64,000 nt of DNA, from contig NZ_CP176366.1 of the NCBI RefSeq assembly GCF_046244385.1, forward strand, positions 1,736,001 to 1,800,000, written 5' to 3'. Within the stretch, counting starts at the first letter, position 1, and every line of letters begins with the position of its first letter. A program made the translations under genes and the position numbers. This DNA comes from Methanospirillum stamsii. Its GTDB lineage: Archaea; Halobacteriota; Methanomicrobia; Methanomicrobiales; Methanospirillaceae. A model generated the notes under the pieces. That model saw only the letters and a list, made by a program, of their open reading frames with translations, made no database searches and was not told where the DNA came from. Below, piece by piece: positions 25,880-35,532 of the stretch.

Positions 25880-27427
25880 TTAACCAAGGGTAAGTTCTGC
25901 AATTCCACCCTGGAAGTTCATGCTTTGTGCTGATTTCTGATAGAACAACCTGCCTGATTTGTCAGGTCCGATTCCTGAGAATACTACCTGCGGACTCTCA
26001 ACATATTTGTATGGTTCTGAATTAATATAGAGGGTCTCGTATGGATCGCCCTTTGGAACGGTCAGATTTAATGTTGAAGAATAACTGTCAAATCCACCAA
26101 TCATAAAGCTGTTGACCGGTCCTCTCGCAACGGTCTCACCATTTTTAACAAGGGTGATATCATTGAAATTGAAGGATGTGAACCGGTTTTTATCGGTAGA
26201 TATTGTTCCGTCAGAAGATCCCGGTCCATAGATAAGCTGGATATAATCGCCTGGGACAAACTGGTACAATTTTCCTGCAATTTTCATTGAACTTACCGGA
26301 TCAGTGATTCTGAGTCTGACATACCCATCAGGAACGAGTGCACCATTAATGCTGTTCGTCATATACACATCCATCAGGGTAGGGGCTGTCACGTTAATGC
26401 CTTTTTCAGGGTAATACTTGTCAGTTCCATAGGCATTGGTTACCCGGAGCGTAACATTATAATCCCCTGCACTCTGGAAGATGTGCACCGGATTCTTTTC
26501 TGATGACTGGCTGCCGTCACCGAAAGACCATTCCCAGCTCTTTGGATTGCCTGTGGACAGATCAGTGAACTGCACCGTAAGTGGAGCCTGACCACTCCGG
26601 GGTTCTGCAAGATAATTTGCAATCGGAGGAGAGCCGATTACGATATAATCTTCCGAAGTTCGTCTGTTTGATCCATATGAATTGGAAACCAGCAGACTGA
26701 CGCTGTATGCTCCGGGGACAAAATATGTGTGCACCGGATTCTGAAGTGTCGATGTCGAACCATCACCAAAGCTCCAGAGGTACTCACTGACAGTGCCATA
26801 ACTAAGGTCATGGAACGTCACTGTAAGAGGTGGATCTCCCACTCTGGGTTCTGCTGTAAAATCCCCGACTGGTGGCTGTGTCGGATTTGCATCCTTCACC
26901 TCAACCTGTATACTGGTCGGTGACGGAGTTGGAGTTTCTGACAGAACCACTTCAACCGGCAATGGTGTTGCAGATACAACCGGTGGAGGTTCAATTCTTG
27001 CCTTGTCAATAAGGATACTCTCTCCTTTATCGGTGATGTAATACACCTCAATAAGTCGCGGACTGTCCGGAGAAGGATAATACATATCCACTCGTTCACC
27101 CTCTGACCATGGCCAGGCCCCTCCCTGGAAGTTCAAATTCTGATTTGGTCTGATATCCCCGTTTACTTTAATAACCAGTCTGTCTGAAGGAAAAGAATCT
27201 CCTCCCATATGCTGCATAACAATGGAATCTCCTTCTCCTTCGATACTTATTGATGCCTGAGGGATCCTTTCCGGAATCGGATTCCAGATTACCAGTACCA
27301 CACCCAGGAGAAACAGCACGACCATGATCACTGACATGACCATAATTGTCTGAATCTGTGTCATTGCACTATCTTTACCCATACACCTAACCCATCTATG
27401 TAACATTTTTTTCTGTACCCCCCGCAC
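25880..27427 (-). CDS. Membrane-anchored protein with pilin-like and two PKD domains
   Basis: An N-terminal membrane helix (SVIMVVLFLLGVVLVIWNP) is followed by a domain like the ectodomain of archaeal pilin-type proteins (SDRLVIKVNGD, then GGAWPWSEGERVDMYY). Two PKD domains come next at about residues 190-350 (VTFHDLSYGTVSEYLWSFGDGS and VQFTDLSTGNPKSWEWSFGDGS in part), and then a beta-rich C-terminal domain ending in NFQGGIAELTLG. PKD domains are extracellular beta-sandwiches common in methanogen envelope proteins. It is a paralogue of the gene upstream: the GG-x-WPWS and FxGGI motifs occur in both. The true start may be the ATG at 27364. Confidence 0.8.
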   Translation of the reverse strand: MRGVQKKMLHRWVRCMGKDSAMTQIQTIMVMSVIMVVLFLLGVVLVIWNPIPERIPQASISIEGEGDSIVMQHMGGDSFPSDRLVIKVNGDIRPNQNLNFQGGAWPWSEGERVDMYYPSPDSPRLIEVYYITDKGESILIDKARIEPPPVVSATPLPVEVVLSETPTPSPTSIQVEVKDANPTQPPVGDFTAEPRVGDPPLTVTFHDLSYGTVSEYLWSFGDGSTSTLQNPVHTYFVPGAYSVSLLVSNSYGSNRRTSEDYIVIGSPPIANYLAEPRSGQAPLTVQFTDLSTGNPKSWEWSFGDGSQSSEKNPVHIFQSAGDYNVTLRVTNAYGTDKYYPEKGINVTAPTLMDVYMTNSINGALVPDGYVRLRITDPVSSMKIAGKLYQFVPGDYIQLIYGPGSSDGTISTDKNRFTSFNFNDITLVKNGETVARGPVNSFMIGGFDSYSSTLNLTVPKGDPYETLYINSEPYKYVESPQVVFSGIGPDKSGRLFYQKSAQSMNFQGGIAELTLG

Positions 27428-27466
27428 AGAATAATTACTGCCTCAAAAAATCTTTCATGTATTGAT

Positions 27467-28915
27467 TTATGTTAATGAGGGGGTAGTGACCTCATACGAT
27501 TCAATACCACCCCTGAAGGTAAACCCTGCTTTTTCCTGAACGCTGAAGAGGAATTTCCCTGTTGAATCTGTTCCGACATTATGCAAAATAACCGTTTGTC
27601 CATTATTTGCAACGATTGCCGGAACAGCATTCACCAGGCCTTTAAGCCCTGATTCATGAGCTTTAATACGAATGGTAATATCTGACATTGCTATCTGGCT
27701 GTACTGATTTATGTTTATATTTGTAAGCCAGCCTGATGCAAATTCTTTACCATTCACATAAACGGTTGCATCCTCAAAATCAAACTGCACGATTGCGTTA
27801 TTGATGATGGATATTGACCCAATTCCCCCCTCGTTTATTACAATCCTGACCTGGTCGTCCTTCTTTAGAGAATAATCCTTACCCCCAATGCGCATGGTCA
27901 TTCCCGGACCTTTCACACTGAAAAACAGCTGACCCCCGTCATCGATTTCAGCAGTGCCCGGACCAGAAAGAAGTGTGTCCTGTCTTTCCATTGGCAGGAC
28001 GGTTATCTCCTTTACCGGTGAGGGTGAACTCTCGTCTGGATCACAAAATACCATATCAAGGCTTGCGGAGTACGTGCCCGGGAACGGATACATATGTTCC
28101 GGATATCTTGTATTGGAAGTCATACCATCTCCAAAGTCCCATGTCCGGTTTTGTGCGCATACTGTCGTCTGGTCTGCAAACTGGACCACAAGCGGCTGAA
28201 CCCCGGAGGTTGGTTGTGCATCAAACCGGATGAGTTCAGCAGGAATTAATGATTCCTGAACCTGCATCCCTGGACCGGTCTGATAACCGGCAGATAGTTC
28301 CGTTACCTGGACAGGTGTCTGAACCGGTTCAGGTGTTGGTTCTGGTGTCGGGGTTGGAGTCGGAGTTGGCGTGGGATCCGCAGAAGTCGAGAATAGCAGG
28401 CTCTGCATGTCACCTTTTGTATAAATGACTGCTATTGTTGCAGGTTTTGCATATCCTGATGTATCTATTTTCAGAACGCTGTTCTGACTCCATGGCCAGG
28501 ATTCCCCACCCATCAGCATGAGTTTGTCTGAAGGAATCTCATTCCCGTCAATGGTGAATCTGATATCCTGCAACTCAAGGTCAGGTCCTGATTCAAGGTG
28601 CAGGTAGAGATCTTCTGCCGACTGACTGGGAGTAATGATAACCTCCGGTGGGCCGGATGGCGCCATCATGGGCATTACAATAAAAACCCCGGCAAGTATT
28701 ATCGCGATAGCAACAACTGCAACAATTATCAGCCGTAAATCAATCTCCAGTTCACGCCCTTCAGGTTCAGAAGCTGGTTCTTCTTCAGTCTCCCCGGGCA
28801 AGGTGACTGGTTCTTGTTCCGGCTCATTTTCCGGCTCGTCAAGCTCCAGCTCAAGCTCGTCAGCCGACCCCTCATCATCGAGAAGTTCGAGCATATCCTC
28901 TTCATCTTTCATCAA
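27467..28915 (-). CDS. Membrane protein with acidic cytoplasmic tail, pilin-like and PKD domains
   Basis: The first 65 residues are extremely acidic (LLDDEGSADELELELDEPEN) and precede a single membrane helix (LIIVAVVAIAIILAGVFIVM), so they should lie in the cytoplasm. Outside follow a pilin-like domain (KLMLMGGESWPWSQNSVLKI), a Thr/Pro repeat linker (TPTPTPTPTPEP), one PKD domain with the core WDFGDGMTSN, and a C-terminal domain ending FRGGIESYEV. It lies 39 bases upstream of its paralogue and is probably co-transcribed with it. Function unknown; a structural role in the envelope is likely. Confidence 0.8.
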   Translation of the reverse strand: MMKDEEDMLELLDDEGSADELELELDEPENEPEQEPVTLPGETEEEPASEPEGRELEIDLRLIIVAVVAIAIILAGVFIVMPMMAPSGPPEVIITPSQSAEDLYLHLESGPDLELQDIRFTIDGNEIPSDKLMLMGGESWPWSQNSVLKIDTSGYAKPATIAVIYTKGDMQSLLFSTSADPTPTPTPTPTPEPTPEPVQTPVQVTELSAGYQTGPGMQVQESLIPAELIRFDAQPTSGVQPLVVQFADQTTVCAQNRTWDFGDGMTSNTRYPEHMYPFPGTYSASLDMVFCDPDESSPSPVKEITVLPMERQDTLLSGPGTAEIDDGGQLFFSVKGPGMTMRIGGKDYSLKKDDQVRIVINEGGIGSISIINNAIVQFDFEDATVYVNGKEFASGWLTNININQYSQIAMSDITIRIKAHESGLKGLVNAVPAIVANNGQTVILHNVGTDSTGKFLFSVQEKAGFTFRGGIESYEVTTPSLT

Positions 28916-29049
28916 TTACCTCCGTTCCGGATACCGGGGGCTCACATCCCACAAACAGGCCAGATATCTGTATGATCCAATTATCCAATATATTATATAA
29001 AAGATGGTGTTTGATATTGTAACAAAAAAGCAAGAAATACTTGAGAAGG

Positions 29050-30726
29050 CTATACATGCCTTACAAATTTACTACAGTCCCGGATCCTGATATCAGTCAG
29101 GTAGTGAATTGCTGTTTCATTCTTCGGGTTTATCCTGGTAGCTTCTTTGAAGCATTTTCTGGCTTCACAATATTCCCTGAGTTGGTAGAGAACAAATCCT
29201 TTTGCGGCAAATAATTCATCAATAGATTCTTTCTGTATACTTTCAGGAGGTATTTCTTTCACCATTTCTGAAAGGTCAGCAAGTAAGGTATTTGCACCTG
29301 AATAATCCCCGGAGTCTATCATCTCCTGAGCTTGTCGGGATATCTTCTGAAAAATTTCACTCTGTTCATTATTCGTCAGATTTTTGTAACCGGTAAGAAT
29401 TGGTTTTATTTCCGGTTCGTTTGTGCCTGGTTTTTCTCTCTCATCGTTGGTATCAGATTCCTGTTTAGGTTTTTTTTCATTACCTTTCTGGACAATATGG
29501 TTGTAAATTCTTTCAATTTCTTTTTCATCTTCAATATTGGTACATGACTCTTTAGCATTACTCAATAAATCCAGTGCTTCATCACCTTTGCCGATATTAA
29601 ATAGTGAGATACTTTTAAGGAATAATGAGCGATAGTCATCTGGTGTCTGTTTTAGCAGTTCATCAAGACGGATTATTGATTCCTGATATTTTCCCTGCCT
29701 GATTAATTCCTTGATCTTCTGATGTTCTTCTTTTGAACCTGTTTTGTCTGTTTCTTTACCTTTCTGAGGCTGGATATTCTGTTCCTTCTTTACTGAGAGG
29801 ATAGGTTTCTCTTTCAGGTTTTTAGCCTCCAGAATATCCTGTTTTAAAGAGTCGATGGTTTTTCTGGATAAACCTGCTTCAGATACAAGGATGGTCACCG
29901 GAACCGGAGAGGACTGAAGATCAGTGATGTGGTACATGTCACTTTTAGCAGTACTATCACCCGCAGTCTGCAGGAGTACCGCTTGTTCATCAGGCATCAC
30001 CTGGTCAGGCAGCAGGTCCTGAAGGTCCCTGTCAGATTGTAATCTTTCATCGATATCAGCATGTATCCGGAGTGAATCAGAAGAGATGACTGCCTGAGAT
30101 ACGGGGTTTTGCATCGCGGCAAAGTTCAGCCGGTACGGGTCAGGAGAAGGTGGTTCCTGGGGTGGTTTTGCAGCAGAGGGGGTCGGGGATGGTTTTTGAA
30201 CCGGAGGTGTTGTACTGGGTTTTGAAGGAGGTGTCTGGTTTTTTACGGACTCTGCCGGTGCCGGAGTTTCCATTTTTGGAAGGGATGGTGAGCAGTATGT
30301 TGCAAGATGAGCAAGCATCTCTTTGTACTCGGAATCATCAATCTCTCCTTTCGCATATCTGGTAAATAAAACCGCAAGCGGGGGGCTATGTGGATATGCC
30401 GGAATATCCTTCATTAGAACGGATATCTTCTCTTCGAATTCTCCTGTTTTTAATTCTCCTTCGGCATATCGTAAATGGACAATTCGAAGGGGTGCACTCT
30501 GCTGGTAATTACTGATATCGGCGATGAGATGAGAGAGAATCTCTTTATATTGTCCAATACTAATCTCACCATTTGCATATCTCTCGGATGCAATTTTCAG
30601 AGATGGTACCTGTTGAAATGCAATATTTTTTAGAAACCAGGAGAGAAACTCCTCGTATTCTGCTGTATCAATCTCCCCTCTTGCATACCGTACCTGCACT
30701 ATTGATAACGGATCTTCGTCGGTCAT
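29050..30726 (-). CDS. Protein with four tandem SHOCT-like repeats and a TPR C-terminus
   Basis: The first 135 residues hold four repeats of a SHOCT-like motif with the core RYARGEIDTAEYEEFLS (also RYANGEISIGQYKEILS, RYAEGELKTGEFEEKIS, RYAKGEIDDSEYKEMLA). A Pro-rich linker follows (STTPPVQKPSPTPS), then a soluble region, and two TPR-like segments (QGKYQESIIRLDELLKQTP and LREYCEARKCFKEATRINP). No signal peptide or membrane helix is seen, so the protein is probably cytoplasmic. The ribosome binding site AGGTGGG fits the ATG at 30726 better than the one at 30732. SHOCT domains usually occur singly at C-termini and are thought to mediate oligomerisation. Confidence 0.8.
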   Translation of the reverse strand: MTDEDPLSIVQVRYARGEIDTAEYEEFLSWFLKNIAFQQVPSLKIASERYANGEISIGQYKEILSHLIADISNYQQSAPLRIVHLRYAEGELKTGEFEEKISVLMKDIPAYPHSPPLAVLFTRYAKGEIDDSEYKEMLAHLATYCSPSLPKMETPAPAESVKNQTPPSKPSTTPPVQKPSPTPSAAKPPQEPPSPDPYRLNFAAMQNPVSQAVISSDSLRIHADIDERLQSDRDLQDLLPDQVMPDEQAVLLQTAGDSTAKSDMYHITDLQSSPVPVTILVSEAGLSRKTIDSLKQDILEAKNLKEKPILSVKKEQNIQPQKGKETDKTGSKEEHQKIKELIRQGKYQESIIRLDELLKQTPDDYRSLFLKSISLFNIGKGDEALDLLSNAKESCTNIEDEKEIERIYNHIVQKGNEKKPKQESDTNDEREKPGTNEPEIKPILTGYKNLTNNEQSEIFQKISRQAQEMIDSGDYSGANTLLADLSEMVKEIPPESIQKESIDELFAAKGFVLYQLREYCEARKCFKEATRINPKNETAIHYLTDIRIRDCSKFVRHV

Positions 30727-30732
30727 GACCAT

Positions 30733-31041
30733 CCCACCTGATCATCGGTGTACTATCGGATGTAATAAGGTACATAGGCGGAAGAAGTGAGAGGAAATGA
30801 GATTACTATATAAAGCATTACCCTTCTCATCACGATTGACTTATCGTATCCGATACGTCATTTCCTGTTTGCGCGTAAAAAACAGATGTGAATTGCCAAA
30901 TTCTTCCAGATCTATCTTCCTGCAGAACGTATATCCGGATTATGGGTTTCATAAGTTCCTGGTACCTGCGGCACCAGGAAAACCTCTTTGGGGCTTTTAT
31001 TCATCTGAAAATTTGGAATTCTCTTCATCCTGTTCTTCTTT
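30733..31041. promoter_or_regulatory. Intergenic region with leftward promoter
   Basis: On the minus strand a TATA box (GCTTTATATAGT) lies at 30805-30816, about 80 bases upstream of the SHOCT-TPR start, which leaves room for a 5' leader of some 45-50 bases. The rest, up to the stop of the DUF3821 gene, holds no gene I can support. Confidence 0.45.
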
Positions 31042-33696
31042 TTATATTTTGATCTCCTCTCCAGAATCCGAATTGTCCCCCTCATCCTCCCCGGACTCTT
31101 CTTCTTCTTCTTCTTTTATCCCTTCATCACCTGATTTATCCTGTCTCCGGGTCATAACAAGAGCCACAAGACATGCTATCAGAAGACCCACAACAATTCC
31201 TGCAGCAAGGAGCACTACTGGCTCTTTCATTGCATATGAAAGTCCGGCCGGGATTTCAGGTGATTTTTGAGTGACAACCTGAGGGGTATCAGGAATACTC
31301 GTTGTCTCCAGTGTCGTGATTTCCGGAACCAGCGTTACATTGACCGTAACGTTCATGGGTTCCTCTGTTAGGAGTGGGGTCGGAACTATGGTCTCGACCG
31401 GTTTTTCTATCACCTGTAGCCAACCAGTTGCAGTTCCTTCATTCGCAACTCCCTGAATGAAAACCATGTATCTTCCAACCGGAAGGACTCCTGCTGGAAT
31501 TTCAACTGAAAACTCCTGTTCTCCATCAGGTCCGGTATAGGTTGTGATGGTATCAGAAAATCCGTAATAATCCACTCCTATCCCCTTTTGGGTTGGAGCA
31601 AAGGCATTGTCGGATATTTCAACAAGCAGCCTGGTTCCTGGGGCAAAATTTGTGGAGCCGGATAAGATTATTGGTTCATCAACAAATCCCGTGAGCGTAT
31701 CCTGCTCTATGGTAATCTTCGGGCTTTGGATGTAAATTGAGTATTCAGTATATGTATCATCAATATACGGGCTTTTAAGGGCAGATATGAGGGCAGAAGC
31801 GGCTGCCGATCCCTGAAGTGATCCTGGGCCTGAAACTCGGAAAACCGGAGCTCCATACCACGGTGTAGTTCCGAGAACTACCTCCCGTGATCCATCAGGC
31901 CAGAGGTCAAAGTTTCCGTTCGCCATGGGATGCTGCACTATTACCTGATACTCTCCCGGTTCCATGGATTCTGTAAATGCCCGGGATAATTCATAAGAGA
32001 ACCATCCTCCCCGTTCGGTAGAGACGGTATCATACATAAAATAATTTCTTCCAAAGATCCAGATGGCAACACCGGCATCCGGATCTCCGCCTGATGCTCC
32101 GGTAATTATCAGTTCATCACCCTTTGCAACTGACATCCGTTGCTTAGATACCGAAACATATGGTCTTGTGAGTGTGATGGGAATCGTCTGCCATGAGGTA
32201 CTGCTTAAATGGTACCTGTCTGATGGGGAAGATACGGCGTAAATGGTGTATGTTCCGGTATCAAGCCCGAGATTCCCGGTGAAAAGCCGGTATTCCCAGG
32301 TCTCACAATCACCGCCTGCAACGGTGAAACTTGATGGATTACCCTGAGTTACCGGAATTCTTGGAGCGTCAAGTCTGCCACCTGCTGATGGAAGGTTCGG
32401 ACCGGTGATAAACAGGTATGTGTCGCATGATCCGGTGTTTCTTCCATGTAAGATAACCTCCTCACCGATTGCATACGAATTGGATCCCGTAGACAATGTG
32501 ACCGATCCTTTCTCAACTTTTACGTTTACATCATCTGACTTCGGGTTTGTAGCGCCACGTGGGCCTTCAACATGGATGGTATATCTCCGGTCACCTGTCG
32601 CATCTGTTGTCCGGAATTCCACGGTTCGTTTTCCATTGCGATCAGGAATAACTTCAGCATAATAGTACACACCCCCATATGGTGTAGAGGGAACAATATC
32701 CCGGATACTCTGACTTTTCCCGGACGGGCGGTACGAACCGATATAATATGTGCCCTCCGGGTTATCCTGCCTGATTCCTTCCTGGGATGTGAGTATCATT
32801 GGCGGTTGATCTCCATAACTGCCGCTTTTACTCCCTCCTTCTATCCATACGAGGTAAGCCATTCCCGGATTTCCGGTAATCGTTACTGCAAACGGATCTC
32901 CCCTGACAACTGTTTCAGAAGAAACATACAGGCCTGCACGTTCAGAACCTAAGGTAACTTCTGTTCCCCTGATTGAATAGCCTCCCTGAAATGATCGCAG
33001 GTTTTCCTGCATCCGGTTTATGGAAAATTCCGGTTCGATGGTATAAAGGCCGGATTCATACCCGCTCCATCCGGTATCCCATCCACCGGACTCTATTGGC
33101 GGGGCATAATTCAGTTCACCGGTTGGGGTAAATGAGCTGAAAGAATATTCTCCTCCTCCGGGTGTTTTGACTCCGGCAAGGGTTCCACCGGCGGGTGTTC
33201 TGATGAGAATCTTTACCGGGCCGTCGTTATAAGAGTAATCCGGTCTTCGTGTTATTCCGGCAAGGTTTGTTTCAACCTGCATTACCAGGGGAGTACCACG
33301 GGAAACAGTCCCAAATGATCGGTCTCCCATCGTGTTCCGGTCCATTACCTTCAGAGATATCCGAGGATTTCTGACAATAAATGCCACCTGTCCTGGCATT
33401 CCCTGTACAGGATCCCACTGGTACCATGCCCCGGTCCGGTCATAGTAGAGGTCCGGGATTACGTTAAACCGGTCCTGGTTTACCCGCACAATATCAAGAG
33501 GCTGGTCTCTTCCCGGTGAAGAACCTGGAGTATAGTATGCAATTGAGGTATATGGATACGGAACAGCACGGTGAATGTCAAGGCCTTCTTCCCCAAGGTA
33601 GACCTCGCCGCCAGGTAGGATAGTCACCGGATTTGCCAAAACCGGTAGTGAGCAAAGGATTAGGATGAAAAGAATATACACCAGACGTACAGACAT
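31042..33696 (-). CDS. DUF3821-domain cell-surface protein with C-terminal membrane helix and acidic tail
   Basis: Signal peptide SVRLVYILFILILCSLPVLA is followed by a DUF3821 domain (VTILPGGEVYLGEEGLD through about residue 240), with several Ig-like beta domains over residues 250-790. A membrane helix (VVLLAAGIVVGLLIACLVALVM) and a tail of Glu and Asp (KEEEEEESGEDEGDNSDSGEE in part) close the chain. DUF3821 proteins are large envelope proteins of Methanomicrobiales. The ATG at 33696 gives the proper signal peptide; the frame opens 25 codons earlier without family-like sequence. It lies 85 bases downstream of the PEGA gene, in the same direction. Confidence 0.85.
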   Translation of the reverse strand: MSVRLVYILFILILCSLPVLANPVTILPGGEVYLGEEGLDIHRAVPYPYTSIAYYTPGSSPGRDQPLDIVRVNQDRFNVIPDLYYDRTGAWYQWDPVQGMPGQVAFIVRNPRISLKVMDRNTMGDRSFGTVSRGTPLVMQVETNLAGITRRPDYSYNDGPVKILIRTPAGGTLAGVKTPGGGEYSFSSFTPTGELNYAPPIESGGWDTGWSGYESGLYTIEPEFSINRMQENLRSFQGGYSIRGTEVTLGSERAGLYVSSETVVRGDPFAVTITGNPGMAYLVWIEGGSKSGSYGDQPPMILTSQEGIRQDNPEGTYYIGSYRPSGKSQSIRDIVPSTPYGGVYYYAEVIPDRNGKRTVEFRTTDATGDRRYTIHVEGPRGATNPKSDDVNVKVEKGSVTLSTGSNSYAIGEEVILHGRNTGSCDTYLFITGPNLPSAGGRLDAPRIPVTQGNPSSFTVAGGDCETWEYRLFTGNLGLDTGTYTIYAVSSPSDRYHLSSTSWQTIPITLTRPYVSVSKQRMSVAKGDELIITGASGGDPDAGVAIWIFGRNYFMYDTVSTERGGWFSYELSRAFTESMEPGEYQVIVQHPMANGNFDLWPDGSREVVLGTTPWYGAPVFRVSGPGSLQGSAAASALISALKSPYIDDTYTEYSIYIQSPKITIEQDTLTGFVDEPIILSGSTNFAPGTRLLVEISDNAFAPTQKGIGVDYYGFSDTITTYTGPDGEQEFSVEIPAGVLPVGRYMVFIQGVANEGTATGWLQVIEKPVETIVPTPLLTEEPMNVTVNVTLVPEITTLETTSIPDTPQVVTQKSPEIPAGLSYAMKEPVVLLAAGIVVGLLIACLVALVMTRRQDKSGDEGIKEEEEEESGEDEGDNSDSGEEIKI

Positions 33697-33781
33697 AATG
33701 AGGCCTTCGTTCCGGTAGGGGATGAACTTTCCGGAAACCGGGATTTCACCTTCCTTTCTCAAAAAAGGCATAAAAAAGGTT

Positions 33782-35206
33782 TCATGAATCTATTTTTTCA
33801 TATCCGGTGATTACGGAATTCTCCTCCCCTGATATCCATCGGACAATAGATGTTCCTTCTTTTTCCGGGCTGACATACGCAAGGGTGATAATAGCAGGAT
33901 CATATGGGTCAGGGATATAACAAAAGCCTCCTTCGTGCTGTGCCAGTCCCTCAATTATTGTCAGAGGGATAATGCCGTTACCATCTTCCCGGGTCAGGTA
34001 ATTATTGCCGTTTCCATCATCATCACTTCCGGCAGCGGTAAGTGGAATTGTAATCTCCTGTATTCTGCTTGATTCACTCCCAGAAGAGATTTCAGTACCC
34101 GAAATAAGCAAGGCCCTTTCTTTAGATGATGTTTCCGGAAGAGAAATTCCTGGCCGGTAAGAGACTGCAATAATACCCTCATCGGTAACCGGTCTTACCG
34201 ATGAGATAAGCACTTCACCATCTGTTGTATTGGCAATATCACTCTCATACAATAATCCGCCTCCGGAAAGTGCTGCTGCTATTCGTAAAGCTCCATAAGA
34301 AACCTCGTTTTGATCATGAATATCTGTAATCGTGACCTCTGCCATGGAAAAAGCAGTAGGATCAGCAAGAAGTGTCCCGTTTACTGACAGAACCGTGACA
34401 TATGCACCATTTTGTTGTAACTGCCCATCCGGATTGTTTATCTCTTCTATAAGTGAATCAAGTCCTTTTCTTTGCAGTAATCCAGCGGCCTTGTCACCGA
34501 GGCTTTCAAGGTCATGTATTAACGGGGTATCAGGAGCGTTTGTAGCCGCAACAATAACCGGAGTAATGATGTTTCCTGCCGGAATAAGGGAGATATCCAT
34601 GCGTAAATTCTCGCCATCCCTGAGGAAAAACCTGGTTGTGTATGGTTGATATCCATCCATATTCAGGGTGAGAGAGTGAGATCCTTCTCCTAGCGTGAGA
34701 GTCCGGGGAGTGACCCCACGCAGTGTTTCATCCAGGGTTATCCCGGCTCCTGCAGGATTTGATATCACAAAAACGGTTCCGGAAGTAATCGGGGCAAAAA
34801 GAGGTTCAAGAACGATGTAATAACTGTTGTCCTTATCAGGACTGACATAGATTGTTCTCTGCCATGTTTCATATCCGTCACGGACGAGAGTGATATGATA
34901 TAACCCGGGTAGCAGATATTCTAAATTTTTCGGGGTATATCCCATGAATCTTCCATTTATTGATAATTGTGCTCCTGACGGGGCAGATGTTATCCGAAGG
35001 CTAAGGCAGCAGTATTCTGGGTCTTCTATCGCATCGGATTCTGTAGGTTCTATTGTGGTCAAATTATCTGATAAAAAACCCGGGATATAATCTCCGGGTA
35101 ACATGGGAAACAGAGATTCAGTTTCATTTCCAATAGCCGGAGATATGAGAAGTATCAGTGCCAGAAAAAGTATCCAGCGAAATGAGGGAGTTTTTGTAAC
35201 ACACAT
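33782..35206 (-). CDS. PEGA-domain surface protein
   Basis: The N-terminal hydrophobic segment (WILFLALILLISPAIG) is a signal peptide or anchor. Two PEGA domains follow at about residues 60-200 (ITSAPSGAQLSINGRFMGYTP and VISNPAGAGITLDETLRGVTP in part). The remaining 270 residues are beta-rich without a named domain (SSVRPVTDEGIIAVSYRPG). PEGA domains are found in archaeal and bacterial surface proteins and are thought to bind envelope polymers. The start is set at ATG 35206, directly before the signal peptide; the open frame continues back to 35332. It is the first gene of a minus-strand pair with DUF3821. Confidence 0.82.
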   Translation of the reverse strand: MCVTKTPSFRWILFLALILLISPAIGNETESLFPMLPGDYIPGFLSDNLTTIEPTESDAIEDPEYCCLSLRITSAPSGAQLSINGRFMGYTPKNLEYLLPGLYHITLVRDGYETWQRTIYVSPDKDNSYYIVLEPLFAPITSGTVFVISNPAGAGITLDETLRGVTPRTLTLGEGSHSLTLNMDGYQPYTTRFFLRDGENLRMDISLIPAGNIITPVIVAATNAPDTPLIHDLESLGDKAAGLLQRKGLDSLIEEINNPDGQLQQNGAYVTVLSVNGTLLADPTAFSMAEVTITDIHDQNEVSYGALRIAAALSGGGLLYESDIANTTDGEVLISSVRPVTDEGIIAVSYRPGISLPETSSKERALLISGTEISSGSESSRIQEITIPLTAAGSDDDGNGNNYLTREDGNGIIPLTIIEGLAQHEGGFCYIPDPYDPAIITLAYVSPEKEGTSIVRWISGEENSVITGYEKIDS

Positions 35207-35386
35207 ACGTACCGGAAATGAACGTATGCAAGGATATTTTTTCCGGTCTTCCTTTGGATACTCCTCTTCATTGAATTTTAGTTCTGCATCAGGTATCCGG
35301 TTGTCTGGCAGTATTGCATGGCAAATTCTCATATACTACATTCATGCATGAATTATCTGCCGGAAAAAAACCGGAGGGGAAGTACT

Positions 35387-35518
35387 ATGCCTGATGAACC
35401 GGACATTCAACAAATAAAAAGGGAGATCCTCGAGAGGGCAATTTTTCACTATGAGACGAGGATTGCAGATCTTAAGGGTCAAATCGACCAGTTTTCCCTA
35501 ACCACAAAAAATTTGTGA
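35387..35518 (+). CDS. Small coiled-coil-like protein, 43 aa
   Basis: A short frame preceded by a good ribosome binding site (GGAGGGGAAG about 10 bases before the ATG at 35387). The product is one amphipathic helix (QQIKREILERAIFHYETRIADL) with a polar end. It has no signal peptide. The strong ribosome binding site argues for real translation; the function is unknown. Confidence 0.55.
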   Translation: MPDEPDIQQIKREILERAIFHYETRIADLKGQIDQFSLTTKNL

Positions 35519-35532
35519 AACCCCTCTGTTTT

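Noticed and set aside
28320..28385. Short tandem repeat resembling a microsatellite or array
   Set aside because: It encodes the Thr/Pro linker of the PKD protein, so it is coding low complexity.
30797..31270. Plus-strand open frame of 157 codons
   Set aside because: It mostly lies opposite the acidic tail of the DUF3821 gene; the Ser-rich translation is the shadow of Glu/Asp codons.
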